Source: Ferruginibacter sp. (GTDB taxonomy: Bacteria > Bacteroidota > Bacteroidia > Chitinophagales > Chitinophagaceae). From it: a stretch of DNA of 64,000 nucleotides. Position 1 is the first letter of the stretch. The number at the start of each line of letters is the position of its first letter. Below, one piece after another: positions 47,712 to 57,263 of the stretch. The stretch lies in NCBI GenBank assembly GCA_025352695.1, contig JANXSK010000170.1, positions 29,364 through 93,363 of the forward strand, written 5' to 3'. The notes under the pieces are model-generated. The model searched no databases. It was given only the letters and a program-made list of their open reading frames with translations, and was not told the origin of the DNA. The translations under genes and the position numbers were made by a program.

Positions 47712-49211
47712 TTAATGCAAAGCTTTATTTCTATCCCTTTCAATTTGGGGGATAGGAAAATGTTTATTTAAGTCGTAATTAAAATTTGGTTTATCTTTTA
47801 AAGATTGTGTGGCATAGTCTTTACCCCAGCGAATGATATCGAAGTAGCGGTGAAATTCAAAGCCCAGTTCCACCCTTCTTTCATGCTGTATTGCTTTTCG
47901 CAGATCAACCTGGTTAGTTGATAGAATATCAGGAAGCAAATCTGTCGGTATGTTCGGATAACCAGCCTTGCCCGTATCGTACAAGTAACTTTCCCTTGCT
48001 CTTTTTCTTACTGTATTTAATGGTAGTAATGCAGCTGCACTGTGCCCTGATTCATTCAATGCTTCTGCATACCAAAGCAACACATCTGCATATCGGATGG
48101 CGATATAATTGATATTACCATCACTTTTATTGGGTACTTCTGCCAGCGATTGCTGGTGCTTACGGGTTAGATAGCCAGTACTTTGCGACCAGGCTTTATC
48201 AAAGATTCGGTTGTTGAACCAGGGCATGCTGTCACGGCCTACAGTATAATCCAGTCTTGGATCAATTATACCGGCACCTGTTTTTTCAAACTCATCCACA
48301 AAGTTTTGGGTGGGAGCATTAAAATAATAACCTCCATCTACCTGCGGTGCAAAATATTGATTCAGTTCATTACCCAGCTTTGGATCCTGGCCCGTTAAGT
48401 GCTGTACTTCAAAAACAGATTCCTGGTTATTTTTAAATTTCGCCGAAAAATTCTGGCTGTAGAGAAGCATTAAATTATAAAGCTTACCGTTCACAATTTT
48501 ACCTGACGCTGTGGCTGCTTTGTCCCATTTACTTTCAAATAAATAAGTTTTAGCCAGTAAAGCAGTAGCGGCTCCGGCAGTTGCACGGCCTACATCGGCA
48601 CCACTATAAGTTGCAGGAAGATTAGCGGCAGCATCGATGAGATCTATCTCTATCACTGTTTCAAAAATGAGTTGCACAGGCGATTGCGCTACCTGTAACT
48701 GATCGGGCCCGAGCGGTTGCAACACCAATGGAACATCTCCAAAAATATTAATAAGCTCAAAGTAATACCAAGCCCGTAAAAACTTTGCTTCCCCTAAAAT
48801 TCTTGTCTGTATATTTTTATTCATGGTGATGGCTGGCACTTTACTTAATACTATATTGCAACGGGCAATACCATCATATAAAAGTGCCCACATGCTCGCC
48901 AGGTTACCATTGGTAGAATTAATGGTAAACTGGTCAATAAATTCTATATCGGCTTGATCTCCAGGATTGCCACCTTTTGCAGCATCATTCGATGCAACAT
49001 CACCAAAAACCCATAGCCGGTTATTGTTGGCAGTAGTAAAGCCCAGTGGTTGGTAAGCTGCATTAATCGCCAGTAAAGCTTGCGCCTGTGTTGTGTAAAA
49101 CTGGCTCTCCGGATACTGGCCCACAATATCTTTGGTAATGAATTTTTTACAGCCTGCAATACTAAAAAAGAATAACAGCAGCAAGAGTATTTGTACAATA
49201 TTTTTTTTCAT
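47712..49211 (-). CDS. SusD/RagB-like surface glycan-binding lipoprotein
   Basis: 499 residues from the ATG at 49211 (MKKNIVQILLLLLFFFSIAGC, lipobox IAGC); an ATG at 49259 would bury the signal. SusD helices and TPR-like repeats are evident: FYTTQAQALLAINAAYQPLG, GEAKFLRAWYYFELINIFGDVPL and the C-terminal RRVELGFEFHRYFDIIRWG. It forms the lid on the SusC barrel at the outer membrane and captures glycan. 86 bases after susC. Confidence 0.95.
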   Translation of the reverse strand: MKKNIVQILLLLLFFFSIAGCKKFITKDIVGQYPESQFYTTQAQALLAINAAYQPLGFTTANNNRLWVFGDVASNDAAKGGNPGDQADIEFIDQFTINSTNGNLASMWALLYDGIARCNIVLSKVPAITMNKNIQTRILGEAKFLRAWYYFELINIFGDVPLVLQPLGPDQLQVAQSPVQLIFETVIEIDLIDAAANLPATYSGADVGRATAGAATALLAKTYLFESKWDKAATASGKIVNGKLYNLMLLYSQNFSAKFKNNQESVFEVQHLTGQDPKLGNELNQYFAPQVDGGYYFNAPTQNFVDEFEKTGAGIIDPRLDYTVGRDSMPWFNNRIFDKAWSQSTGYLTRKHQQSLAEVPNKSDGNINYIAIRYADVLLWYAEALNESGHSAAALLPLNTVRKRARESYLYDTGKAGYPNIPTDLLPDILSTNQVDLRKAIQHERRVELGFEFHRYFDIIRWGKDYATQSLKDKPNFNYDLNKHFPIPQIERDRNKALH

Positions 49212-49345
49212 GCGCAATTGTTTTATTTTTTTAAACAGGAATTTTTTAATGAAATACATAAATTAATACGGTGCTTTCATTTGTTGTTTAATTCTTGTTT
49301 TATCATTCGTTTTATACTTCTTCATTTATATTAACTTAATTATAT

Positions 49346-52300
49346 TTAAAAATTCAAATTCACGCCCACAATAAAACTCCGGGCACTTGGATAAGTGCCC
49401 CAATCGATGCCTGCGGCAACATCTCCACCGTAGGTATCTTTTTTTACATTGTCGCTGATATGCATTTCAGGATCAAGGCCGGTGTAGTTTGTAAGCGTCC
49501 ATAAGTTTTGACCGGTTATATAAAATCTCAGTATTTTAATTTTAAATTTGTTACTAAGTTTCTCCGGTATGGTATATCCTATCTGGCAATTTTTTAACCT
49601 TACATATGAGCCATCTTCCAAAAAGCGGCTGGATGGATATTTATTATTTGAAGCTCCGTTAAACGAAACCCTGGGCATTGTGTTGCTGGTTCCTTCGCCA
49701 TGCCAACGCTGATCGTACACCCGTTGTGTTATATTAAATGCACGGTAAAAACCTTCTATATCCATATTTACCTGCGAATAAATTTTGTTGCCATACTGCC
49801 CTTGAAAGAAGATGGAAAAATCAAAATTGCGGTACTCCATATTTATGGTTGCACCCATAGTATACTTTGGAATGGCGCTGCCCAGGAAGGTTCTGTCTTT
49901 TTCATCAATTACGCCATCGCCGTTCTGATCTTTAAAAATCACATCTCCGGGTTTTAAGTTTTTACCCTGGTAAGCATGGGCAAAAATGTCTGAGGCACTC
50001 TGAAAAATACCATCCTGTTCATATAGATAAAAGGAGCCGATCGGGTGGCCAACCGTGGTTAATGTTGCGTTGTAATTATTATCAATTCTTCCACCTGCAA
50101 TTGGCTGTCCATTACTTAATGAAATAACCTTGTTGGAAATTGTGGCGAAGTTTATACCTATATCATACTTCAGTAAATGATCATTATTTTTGAAATTCAA
50201 TTCCATTTCAAGACCTTTATTTTCTACCTTGCCTGCATTTAAATAAGGTGGCTTTGCACTGCCGCCGATTAATGGCATGGGCACCGGTATCAGCATATCT
50301 GATGTAGTTTTGATAAAATAATCCACTGTAAAGCTTAATTTATCCTTCCATATTCCAATGTCAAGTCCGACATCTGCCTGTGTGGACGATTCCCATTTTA
50401 CTTTTGGATTTCCGAGTGTAGAAATAGTAGAGCCAGGATTGCTAATGGGTGTTTGTCCAAAAGGATAATTATACAAATTGCCAATAAGAGAAGTATAGCC
50501 GTAATCCGGTATTTCTTGATTGCCTAGCTGGCCATAACTGGTCCGTAGTTTTAATCTTGAAAATATACTCAAATGATCCTGCACCCATTTTTCATTGTGA
50601 ATGTTCCAACCTGCTGAACCGGAAAAAAAAGTACCATATTGGTTTTCAGGACCAAAACGGGAAGAACCATCTCTGCGGATATTTGCCGATAAAAAGTATA
50701 AGTTACTATATGCATAATTGGCATTTCCAAAAATAGAAAACAACGCAGACTCACTCTGGCCTTCATATGCGGCGGTTGATCCTATCAGCCCATCTCCATT
50801 TCCAATATACCTGAAGCTTGGATTTTGATTAGAAAAATTACGGTCGCTGCCACCGTGTACATTATTTTTATTGCTGATAGCTTCCGTTCCAGCCAGTACC
50901 GATAATTTATGTATCGAATTAAATGTAGTAGTATAATTAAAAGTATTGTTCCAAATAATATTCATGTTGGTAGAAGTGCTTACCGCAAGCCTGCTCGGAT
51001 TATTAATGCGAAGGTTTGTGCCGTAATTTTCATCAAACCTTTTATCGTTCGTAATAATGGCATCCAGGCCTATATCGGATTTAAATTTTAAGTTGGAATG
51101 AATTTTATACTCTGCATACAAATTAGAAAATACACGGTACTGCATTTCTTTATTATCAGCCTTATTGGCCATTGCAACTGGGTTGTATCCATCTCCAAAA
51201 TAGGCTGGATATTTGGGCAGATCGGAATATACATTAGCACTGTCGAACACTGGTATGGCGGGTGTGCGAAACAACGCATAACGTATCACGCTGCCACCAT
51301 TTCCTCCATACCCATCGCCACTGCTGCCAATCACATTTTTCTTTGAATAAGAGATGTTGATATTATTAGCGAGACTTAATTTATCGGTAAGATTTATGTT
51401 GAGTTTTGACAAAAGCGAATAACGCTCATATGATGAATTCAGAATGATACCATCTTGTTTAAAATAATTACCCGAGATATAAAAGAGTGTTTTTTCATTA
51501 CCGCCCCTTACCGATAACTGGTGGCTTTGAATGTGGCCAGTCTGAAAAATTGCATTTAGCCAATCGGTATTTGCTGTTGCCAGTCCTGCTGGTATTTTAG
51601 GTCTTATCAGCGCAGGGTTTGTAACACCTGCATTGTCATTATCAGCCGCTTCATTGTACAGTTCAACATACGCTGCAGTATTTGCCATCCTGGGTAAAGC
51701 TCCATGTGTTTGATCACCACCGTAACCCGAATAATTAAACTGCACTTTTCCCTTTTTTCCTCCCTTTGTAGTCACTACTACAACACCATTGGAAGAGCGT
51801 GCACCATAAATAGCAGCAGAAGATGCATCTTTTAAAACACTGATAGATTCTATGTCGGAAGGCGAAAGAAAGTTAATACCATCCTTTGTAGGGATGCCAT
51901 CAATAATGAACAATGGATTATTATCATTTATAGTTCCTACACCACGTATCCTTACCACAACACCTTCACCAGGTTGGCCGGTAGATTGTGTTATGCGCAC
52001 TCCGGGCACTTTACCCTGCAATGCCTGGTCAACAGTACCCACAGGCAATTTGGAAATTCCCTCAATATTAACAACTGATACTGCGCCTGTAAGATCTGAT
52101 TTTCTTTGAGATTGGTAGCCAACCAACACAACTTCATTCAAATCCCTGCGGATTTCCACCAGGATGATTTGTAAATACTGATTACTGCTTACTTTTACTT
52201 CCAATGTTTTGTAACCAACTCGGCTAATAATAAGCACAGCATCAACAGTTACATCAATTGAAAAATTACCATTGATATCTGTTATTACTGTTTTTGACGC

Positions 52301-52753
52301 ACCTTTAACAGCAACACTTGCACCTTCTAAAGCTATACCCACTGCATCTTTCACCGATCCTTTTATTGGAATGGCCATTAGCGGCAATTCATCTTTGGAT
52401 AAAGCGGGAATCTTTTTGTTAACAAGAATGGTGTTTTGCTTTTGTATAAAATAAAGCCCGGTTTTTAAGGAAATTGTTTGCAGCAATGTTGTTAAAAGCT
52501 GCGGCCCGGTTTTAAGTGCTATCGTTTGGGTAAGATTAACTTCGTTTTCATCATACACAAATACGTAAGGACTTTGCTCCTGAATCACTTTAAAGAGTTG
52601 CAATATTTGTATAGTAGGATTTTTGATGGTGACATACACTTCATCGAATTGTGCAGGTATACTTTCTGCTTTTAATCCAACCATGTTTATTAAAATAATA
52701 AACAGGCTAATCAGTCCCTTACAAAAAAAAGGTAAGCATCGTTGAATAAACAT
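49346..52753 (-). CDS. SusC/RagA-like TonB-dependent transporter with N-terminal STN domain
   Basis: 1135 residues. Signal peptide, STN domain (about 40-115, VTIKNPTIQILQLFKVIQEQ), carboxypeptidase-like beta sandwich (about 128-200, GSVKDAVGIALEGASVAVKG), plug with the SusC signature (VRIRGVGTINDNNPLFIIDG, ISVLKDASSAAIYGARSSNG), then a 22-strand-type barrel ending in an aromatic strand (FIVGVNLNF). It imports oligosaccharide across the outer membrane using TonB. The STN domain normally contacts the FecR anti-sigma, encoded next door, so substrate capture should trigger transcription of the locus. Confidence 0.95.
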   Translation of the reverse strand: MFIQRCLPFFCKGLISLFIILINMVGLKAESIPAQFDEVYVTIKNPTIQILQLFKVIQEQSPYVFVYDENEVNLTQTIALKTGPQLLTTLLQTISLKTGLYFIQKQNTILVNKKIPALSKDELPLMAIPIKGSVKDAVGIALEGASVAVKGASKTVITDINGNFSIDVTVDAVLIISRVGYKTLEVKVSSNQYLQIILVEIRRDLNEVVLVGYQSQRKSDLTGAVSVVNIEGISKLPVGTVDQALQGKVPGVRITQSTGQPGEGVVVRIRGVGTINDNNPLFIIDGIPTKDGINFLSPSDIESISVLKDASSAAIYGARSSNGVVVVTTKGGKKGKVQFNYSGYGGDQTHGALPRMANTAAYVELYNEAADNDNAGVTNPALIRPKIPAGLATANTDWLNAIFQTGHIQSHQLSVRGGNEKTLFYISGNYFKQDGIILNSSYERYSLLSKLNINLTDKLSLANNINISYSKKNVIGSSGDGYGGNGGSVIRYALFRTPAIPVFDSANVYSDLPKYPAYFGDGYNPVAMANKADNKEMQYRVFSNLYAEYKIHSNLKFKSDIGLDAIITNDKRFDENYGTNLRINNPSRLAVSTSTNMNIIWNNTFNYTTTFNSIHKLSVLAGTEAISNKNNVHGGSDRNFSNQNPSFRYIGNGDGLIGSTAAYEGQSESALFSIFGNANYAYSNLYFLSANIRRDGSSRFGPENQYGTFFSGSAGWNIHNEKWVQDHLSIFSRLKLRTSYGQLGNQEIPDYGYTSLIGNLYNYPFGQTPISNPGSTISTLGNPKVKWESSTQADVGLDIGIWKDKLSFTVDYFIKTTSDMLIPVPMPLIGGSAKPPYLNAGKVENKGLEMELNFKNNDHLLKYDIGINFATISNKVISLSNGQPIAGGRIDNNYNATLTTVGHPIGSFYLYEQDGIFQSASDIFAHAYQGKNLKPGDVIFKDQNGDGVIDEKDRTFLGSAIPKYTMGATINMEYRNFDFSIFFQGQYGNKIYSQVNMDIEGFYRAFNITQRVYDQRWHGEGTSNTMPRVSFNGASNNKYPSSRFLEDGSYVRLKNCQIGYTIPEKLSNKFKIKILRFYITGQNLWTLTNYTGLDPEMHISDNVKKDTYGGDVAAGIDWGTYPSARSFIVGVNLNF

Positions 52754-52782
52754 GGCAATTAAAATTTATGCAGTGCCGGGCA

Positions 52783-53850
52783 CTACTTTATAAAAATCGT
52801 ATCTCCCTGAATCTGGTAATTTAATTTCTTTACAATACAAATATTTTCGATAATCTCTTTTGCAGAATTGTTATTGAACTCCCCTGTAAATCGCCATTCT
52901 TCCTTATTACTTTGATTAACCAGCTTAATTCCAAAAACAGTTTTTATTTGTTTGGCGATGGTTTCAAAATTATCGTGGCTAAATTTAAAATGATTTGTTA
53001 TTGAAGGCTGTTTATTATTTTGCTGCCAGCTTTCTTTATATAATTTTTGCTGATGTCTGTTAAACACCACTCGTTCGTCAGGGTTTAAAATGATGGATTG
53101 TGTAGAAGCTCCAGCGCTGTTGATTGTTTCTACCTGAAGTTTTCCTTTCAGCAATTCCACTTGTACAATACTATCGCCTGCGTGCTGTTTAATATTGAAT
53201 ACAGTACCCAAAACAGTAGCTACTACTTCCGCCGAATACACTTTAAAAGGGTGTGCAGAATCTCTTTTTACATGAAACTGCGCTTCCCCTTCCAAGTAAA
53301 CCTTTCTTTCTTTTTCATTAAAATTTGTGGGGTAATGTAACCCACTTTGAGGGGCGAGTGTGACCACGGTGCTATCACTCAACACAAAAACAACGGGTGT
53401 ATTGCTGTAATTAAATTTTTCTGTTAATTGAGAAACAGATTTTGTAAAATAAGTTAGCAAAAAATATCCGCCGACAAAAAGCACAAGAAGTGAAGTGGCG
53501 ACTGTTTTAATGGTACGTGATTTTCTTTTTGTTGCTGATTCTTTAGCTTTATCAAATTGTAAAAAACGAAACAATGATGGTCTAACCTTTTTTATTGCTG
53601 GTTGGCCTTCACCGATGGCAGCCTTTATTTTCGCTAACTCTTCCAGAAATTCATCTTCGGAGAGTGTTAAGGATAAAGTTTGCAGCAACTCAATGGCAGC
53701 AACTGCAAAAGGTTTATTGGTAGGAAATTTACCCAGCCATTCTTCCCAGAAAAGCTGGTCATCTGTGTTCAATTTAAAATAATAATTAAGGAACGATTCA
53801 TCCGTAACAAAATCTTCAACCTGGTAATTGTCTACAAATTTTTTTGGCAT
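52783..53850 (-). CDS. FecR-family anti-sigma factor
   Basis: 355 residues from the ATG at 53850 (MPKKFVDNYQVEDFV); a TTG at 53868 would add six. Cytoplasmic N-terminus with FWEEWLGKFP, one membrane segment (TSLLVLFVGGYFLLTYF, about 120-137), a FecR domain (VVTLAPQSGLHYPTNF, LEGEAQFHVKRDS), and a C-terminal DUF4974/STN-like domain (FETIAKQIKTVFGIKLV). It holds the ECF sigma factor until signalled by the STN of the SusC protein. Confidence 0.92.
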   Translation of the reverse strand: MPKKFVDNYQVEDFVTDESFLNYYFKLNTDDQLFWEEWLGKFPTNKPFAVAAIELLQTLSLTLSEDEFLEELAKIKAAIGEGQPAIKKVRPSLFRFLQFDKAKESATKRKSRTIKTVATSLLVLFVGGYFLLTYFTKSVSQLTEKFNYSNTPVVFVLSDSTVVTLAPQSGLHYPTNFNEKERKVYLEGEAQFHVKRDSAHPFKVYSAEVVATVLGTVFNIKQHAGDSIVQVELLKGKLQVETINSAGASTQSIILNPDERVVFNRHQQKLYKESWQQNNKQPSITNHFKFSHDNFETIAKQIKTVFGIKLVNQSNKEEWRFTGEFNNNSAKEIIENICIVKKLNYQIQGDTIFIK

Positions 53851-53902
53851 AATTGTATGATTTGGCAAAGCCGATAAAGCCTTACAGTAGATAGTGGAGC
53901 AA

Positions 53903-53923
53903 ACCGGTATTATTTACCGGTTA
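53903..53923. promoter_or_regulatory. Perfect eight-base hairpin between sigma and anti-sigma genes
   Basis: AACCGGTA, five-base loop, TACCGGTT in the 118-base spacer. In the direction of transcription (leftward) no T run follows, so it is not a standard terminator. It could be an RNA-processing or attenuation element, or an operator. Confidence 0.45.
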
Positions 53924-53987
53924 TTTTAAAACTATTTTTTTGTTAGGAAAATGAGCAACTAAAAATGACGAGGAGAAAGCCCTGAAA

Positions 53988-54548
53988 CTACAGCAAAATA
54001 TAAACCACCAACAGACGCATAGCTTCCCTTAAATGGCGCAATGCTTCGTACATGAGGTTGTAAACTGTGCGTGGGGTAAGCGATGTTTTTGCTGCAATGG
54101 CACTGCAAGAGAGGTTTTCGAAGAATTTTAATTTAATAATTTCCAGCTGTTTTTTTGTGAGTTTTTTAAGTGCCTTCCGCAATTCTTCTTTTTTTTCCTC
54201 CGATTGCTGAAAAGTTATCAGCAGTTCTTCATACGATGCCTGTGTTACCTCAAAGTCATCAGCTATCTGGTCGTTTGTTTTTTCTTTTTTGAGGCGGTCG
54301 AATTCTTTGTTTATTTTGCGACGCAGCCAGGTAAAAAGGTAAGACCTTACGTTATCTACTTCTTTATTGAGTGCAAAACGGGTTTTCCAGATTTCTAAAA
54401 ATAATTCCTGTATACAGTCTTTTGTAAGTTCCCGATCGGCTGTTAAACTAAATCCATAACTAAACAAAGCCTGGTAATGAAGCTGGTAAATAGCTAAAAA
54501 AGCTACTCTGTCTCCATTAATCATATCGTTCCAGCTATTTCCTTTCAT
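53988..54548 (-). CDS. ECF RNA polymerase sigma factor (SusCD-associated type)
   Basis: 186 residues from the ATG at 54548 (MKGNSWNDMINGDRVAF); an upstream TTG at 54596 is less likely. Region 2: DCIQELFLEIWKTR and VRSYLFTWLRRKINKEFD; region 4: LTKKQLEIIKLKFFENLSCS and LTPRTVYNLMYEALRHLREA. It should direct RNA polymerase to the promoter of this locus on release from FecR. First gene of the leftward set. Confidence 0.92.
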   Translation of the reverse strand: MKGNSWNDMINGDRVAFLAIYQLHYQALFSYGFSLTADRELTKDCIQELFLEIWKTRFALNKEVDNVRSYLFTWLRRKINKEFDRLKKEKTNDQIADDFEVTQASYEELLITFQQSEEKKEELRKALKKLTKKQLEIIKLKFFENLSCSAIAAKTSLTPRTVYNLMYEALRHLREAMRLLVVYILL

Positions 54549-55193
54549 GTAACTAATTCGCTGGTAGCAAAAATTTTTATATAGTAGCTTCAGCAATTGT
54601 GCAATGTAATTGAATGGCGGATATTATAGGGTATTTATTTTTAATGCGACCCATTACGGAAATTTGGGAAGGATTAAAACATGGATACAATCAATTTTGT
54701 AACACAGGAATTGAAAAAGATTACTTTGCCTTTTAATCTCCTTAAAACAAAATATAGAAAGAGCGTAAATGGAGAAACCCTTATTATTTATATAATCTCA
54801 CAATATGTTGTTGAAGTAATTCTTGAAAGTATTCATAACAATCTATGGTATTAGCTGCCTAGCATTTTAATCACACGATATACAAACTCCAGATCTTAAA
54901 TAAAATAATTCTTTTTGTAATTTATATGACTTGCTGCCATAATAAATGGCATCGATTATTGGCGAGCTTGTATGGTAGGTTTTGTTGATCCCCTTGAATG
55001 AAAAAATCTCCAATCACTTTTTGGGAGTTTCTAGTTAAATTTAATATTAATTAGTGCAGCTGTTGCAACATTACTATTCCAAACTATTTAAATCAAATCA
55101 TTTAAATTTTTTAATGATATCCGCTGAGCGAAATATAAATTACACCAACTTTTAATTTATATTCACCATCTAATAATCTAAATATTTCACGTT
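54549..55193. other. Divergent intergenic region upstream of the carbohydrate locus
   Basis: About 640 AT-rich bases between the sigma-factor gene and a rightward oxidoreductase gene. Two ATTTAAAT palindromes (55086-55093 and 55100-55107) lie about 100 bases before the oxidoreductase start. It must hold both promoters, but no motif pair matched the consensus. No gene or RNA recognised. Confidence 0.45.
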
Positions 55194-56279
55194 ATGCAAA
55201 ATCAATTAAAAACCTTGCGGATTCTTGTAGTGGGATGTGGAAACATGGGTGCATCTCATGCCATGGCATATCATACCATTGATGAATTTGAGATCTGCGG
55301 GCTCGTATCAAGAGGCAAATCAAAGGAAATATTAAATGCCAAACTGGGAAATAAATATGCTTTATTTGATGATATGGAGGAAGCGATAAAAGCCACCCGG
55401 CCTGACGCAGTCTGCATTTCCACTTATCCTGATACACATGAAATTTTTGCCATAAAAGCATTTGAAAATGGATGTCATGTATTCATCGAAAAGCCAGTGG
55501 CAGATTCTGTTGTAGCTGCTGAACAGGTAGTAGCTGCTGCTAAAAAAGCCGGTAAAAAATTAGTGGTGGGTTATATCCTGCGGCATCATCCTTCGTGGGA
55601 GCGCTTTATTGAGTTAACAAGGCAACTTGGCAAACCGCTCGTTATGCGGATGAATCTTAATCAGCAAAGTGATGGAGCAATGTGGACCCTTCACCGCAAC
55701 CTGATGAATAGCCTAAGTCCAATTGTTGATTGTGGCGTACACTATATTGATGTCATGTGCCAGATGACACGTTCGAGACCAGTTGAGGTACATGCAATTG
55801 GTGCAAGGCTCACCGAAGAAATTCCTGCAGGAAATTATAATTATGGTCAGTTGCAAATACGTTTTGAAGATGGATCTGTTGGATGGTACGAAGCCGGCTG
55901 GGGACCAATGATTAGTGAAACGGCATTTTTTGTGAAAGATGTTTTTGGTCCTAAAGGATCTGTATCTATTGTAGCCAAAGAAGCAGGTGGCACAGGAAAA
56001 TCTTCCTCCATCGAAGCGCACACTAAAACAGAATCGCTGCGTTTTCATCATGCCGAACTTGATAAAAATGAAAAGTTTTTAAAAGAAGATGAATGGATAA
56101 ACCTTGAAGATGAACCCAACCACCAGGAACTTTGTAACAGGGAACAACGATATTTTCTAAAATCAATCATGGAAGATATTGACCTTACCGCTCACGCCGA
56201 AGATGCAGTAAATAGTTTGCGGATAGCCTTTGCATGTGATGAATCTATAAAAACTGGAAAGGTTATATCGTTGCTGTAA
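55194..56279 (+). CDS. Gfo/Idh/MocA family oxidoreductase
   Basis: 361 residues. NAD-binding VVGCGNMGASHAMAYH, IEKPVADS with the conserved Lys, and DCGVHYIDVMCQM with the His/Asp region; C-terminal sheet includes GSVGWYEAGWGPM. Cytoplasmic sugar or cyclitol dehydrogenase of unknown substrate. It is divergent from the sigma/SusCD locus and only distantly like the oxidoreductase at 44004-45113. Shared regulation through the common spacer is plausible but not shown. Confidence 0.88.
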   Translation: MQNQLKTLRILVVGCGNMGASHAMAYHTIDEFEICGLVSRGKSKEILNAKLGNKYALFDDMEEAIKATRPDAVCISTYPDTHEIFAIKAFENGCHVFIEKPVADSVVAAEQVVAAAKKAGKKLVVGYILRHHPSWERFIELTRQLGKPLVMRMNLNQQSDGAMWTLHRNLMNSLSPIVDCGVHYIDVMCQMTRSRPVEVHAIGARLTEEIPAGNYNYGQLQIRFEDGSVGWYEAGWGPMISETAFFVKDVFGPKGSVSIVAKEAGGTGKSSSIEAHTKTESLRFHHAELDKNEKFLKEDEWINLEDEPNHQELCNREQRYFLKSIMEDIDLTAHAEDAVNSLRIAFACDESIKTGKVISLL

Positions 56280-56505
56280 TGTAATACTACCCTTTTGATA
56301 AGATGTATTGGTTGAAGACTGTTGCGATTCCCAATAATTTTATAGTATTAAAAATTTAGTCCGCAAAGCTTCTATGCTATTGAATTAGACGCTGCTTTCT
56401 ATTTTAAAAAAGTATTTTACCAAAATCAGTATTTAAAAAATATGCTTCTACTGATGCATACCAAAGAATTTTAGTCGGTAGATACAAACAGATAGCACCC
56501 AAAAT

Positions 56506-56543
56506 AGCCACACCCATTCAATAAACGGGTGTGGCTGTTTTTT
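56506..56543 (+). terminator. Intrinsic terminator between convergent genes
   Basis: AGCCACACCC (56506-56515), 11-base loop, GGGTGTGGCT (56527-56536), then G and six T. Perfect ten-base stem. It is about 230 bases after the oxidoreductase and 20 bases before the leftward barrel gene end; the minus-strand T run is shorter, so it may act in both directions. Confidence 0.88.
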
Positions 56544-56561
56544 AATGATTGTATGATTGTA

Positions 56562-57254
56562 TTAATCACCATCGCTGTTCATTACAAACCTTATACCTAC
56601 TCCAACATAGGGATGATTAGAGAATACTTTATACACTGAACTTGCTCCATTACTATTAGAATACTGGCTGCCAGTTACCTGCCCCTGAAAATTGTAACCT
56701 GCCATCACTTTAATTCCTATTTTTTCGCTCAGCGTGTAAATACCTCCTACACCAGCATTTGCTCCATAACTAAAAGGGCTGTACTCAATATTTTTTACCG
56801 GTTCAGTATTTGTAGGGGTGTAGTTGTAAGTCGTGGCACCGCCTCCAATTATTAAAAAATTAATTCCCGCTGTAACAAATGGCTTGAATTTGGATTATGG
56901 ATTTTCTGCATCGGTTAAATAATAGGCAAAATTATACCGGTAAACAATTCCCAACTTTGATTTACCGGATACAGTAACTACCGTTTCAGCATTGTTTTTG
57001 TCAACAGTATTGTATGTAAATCTTGTTGGTAACAATACTTCCAAATCAAACCAATGAAAAATTCTTTTCCCTTTATCCCGACCATAGCTGTAATAAATTC
57101 CTGGAACGGTACCGCCTCCTCCACTTAAAAAGCGACCTGCAAAACCAAGGTCATACGTTCTACCGGATTTGTTTAAAAAGCTCGCCTTTTTGTATTGAGC
57201 CTGTGCGCCACTGCATGCTAGTAATATAACAATGCCAACATAAAATTTCTTCAT
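56562..57254 (-). pseudogene. Outer-membrane beta-barrel protein with in-frame stop
   Basis: From the ATG at 57254: signal peptide MKKFYVGIVILLACSGAQA, then amphipathic strands (YDLGFAGRFLSGGGG, IVYRYNFAYYLTDA). An in-frame TAA at 56895-56897 interrupts it. The same frame continues FKPFVTAGINFLIIGGG, GVGGIYTLSEKIGIKVMAGYN and YVGVGIRFVM to TAA 56562-56564. Read through, it is about 230 residues ending in a barrel-type last strand. One substitution explains the lesion. It follows the DUF3857 gene with no gap, so it belongs to that operon. Function unknown. Confidence 0.75.
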
Positions 57255-57263
57255 ACACGTCAT

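Noticed and set aside
55086..55107. Paired ATTTAAAT palindromes as a regulatory array
   Set aside because: Only two copies of a very common A/T word; no further copies seen in the spacer.
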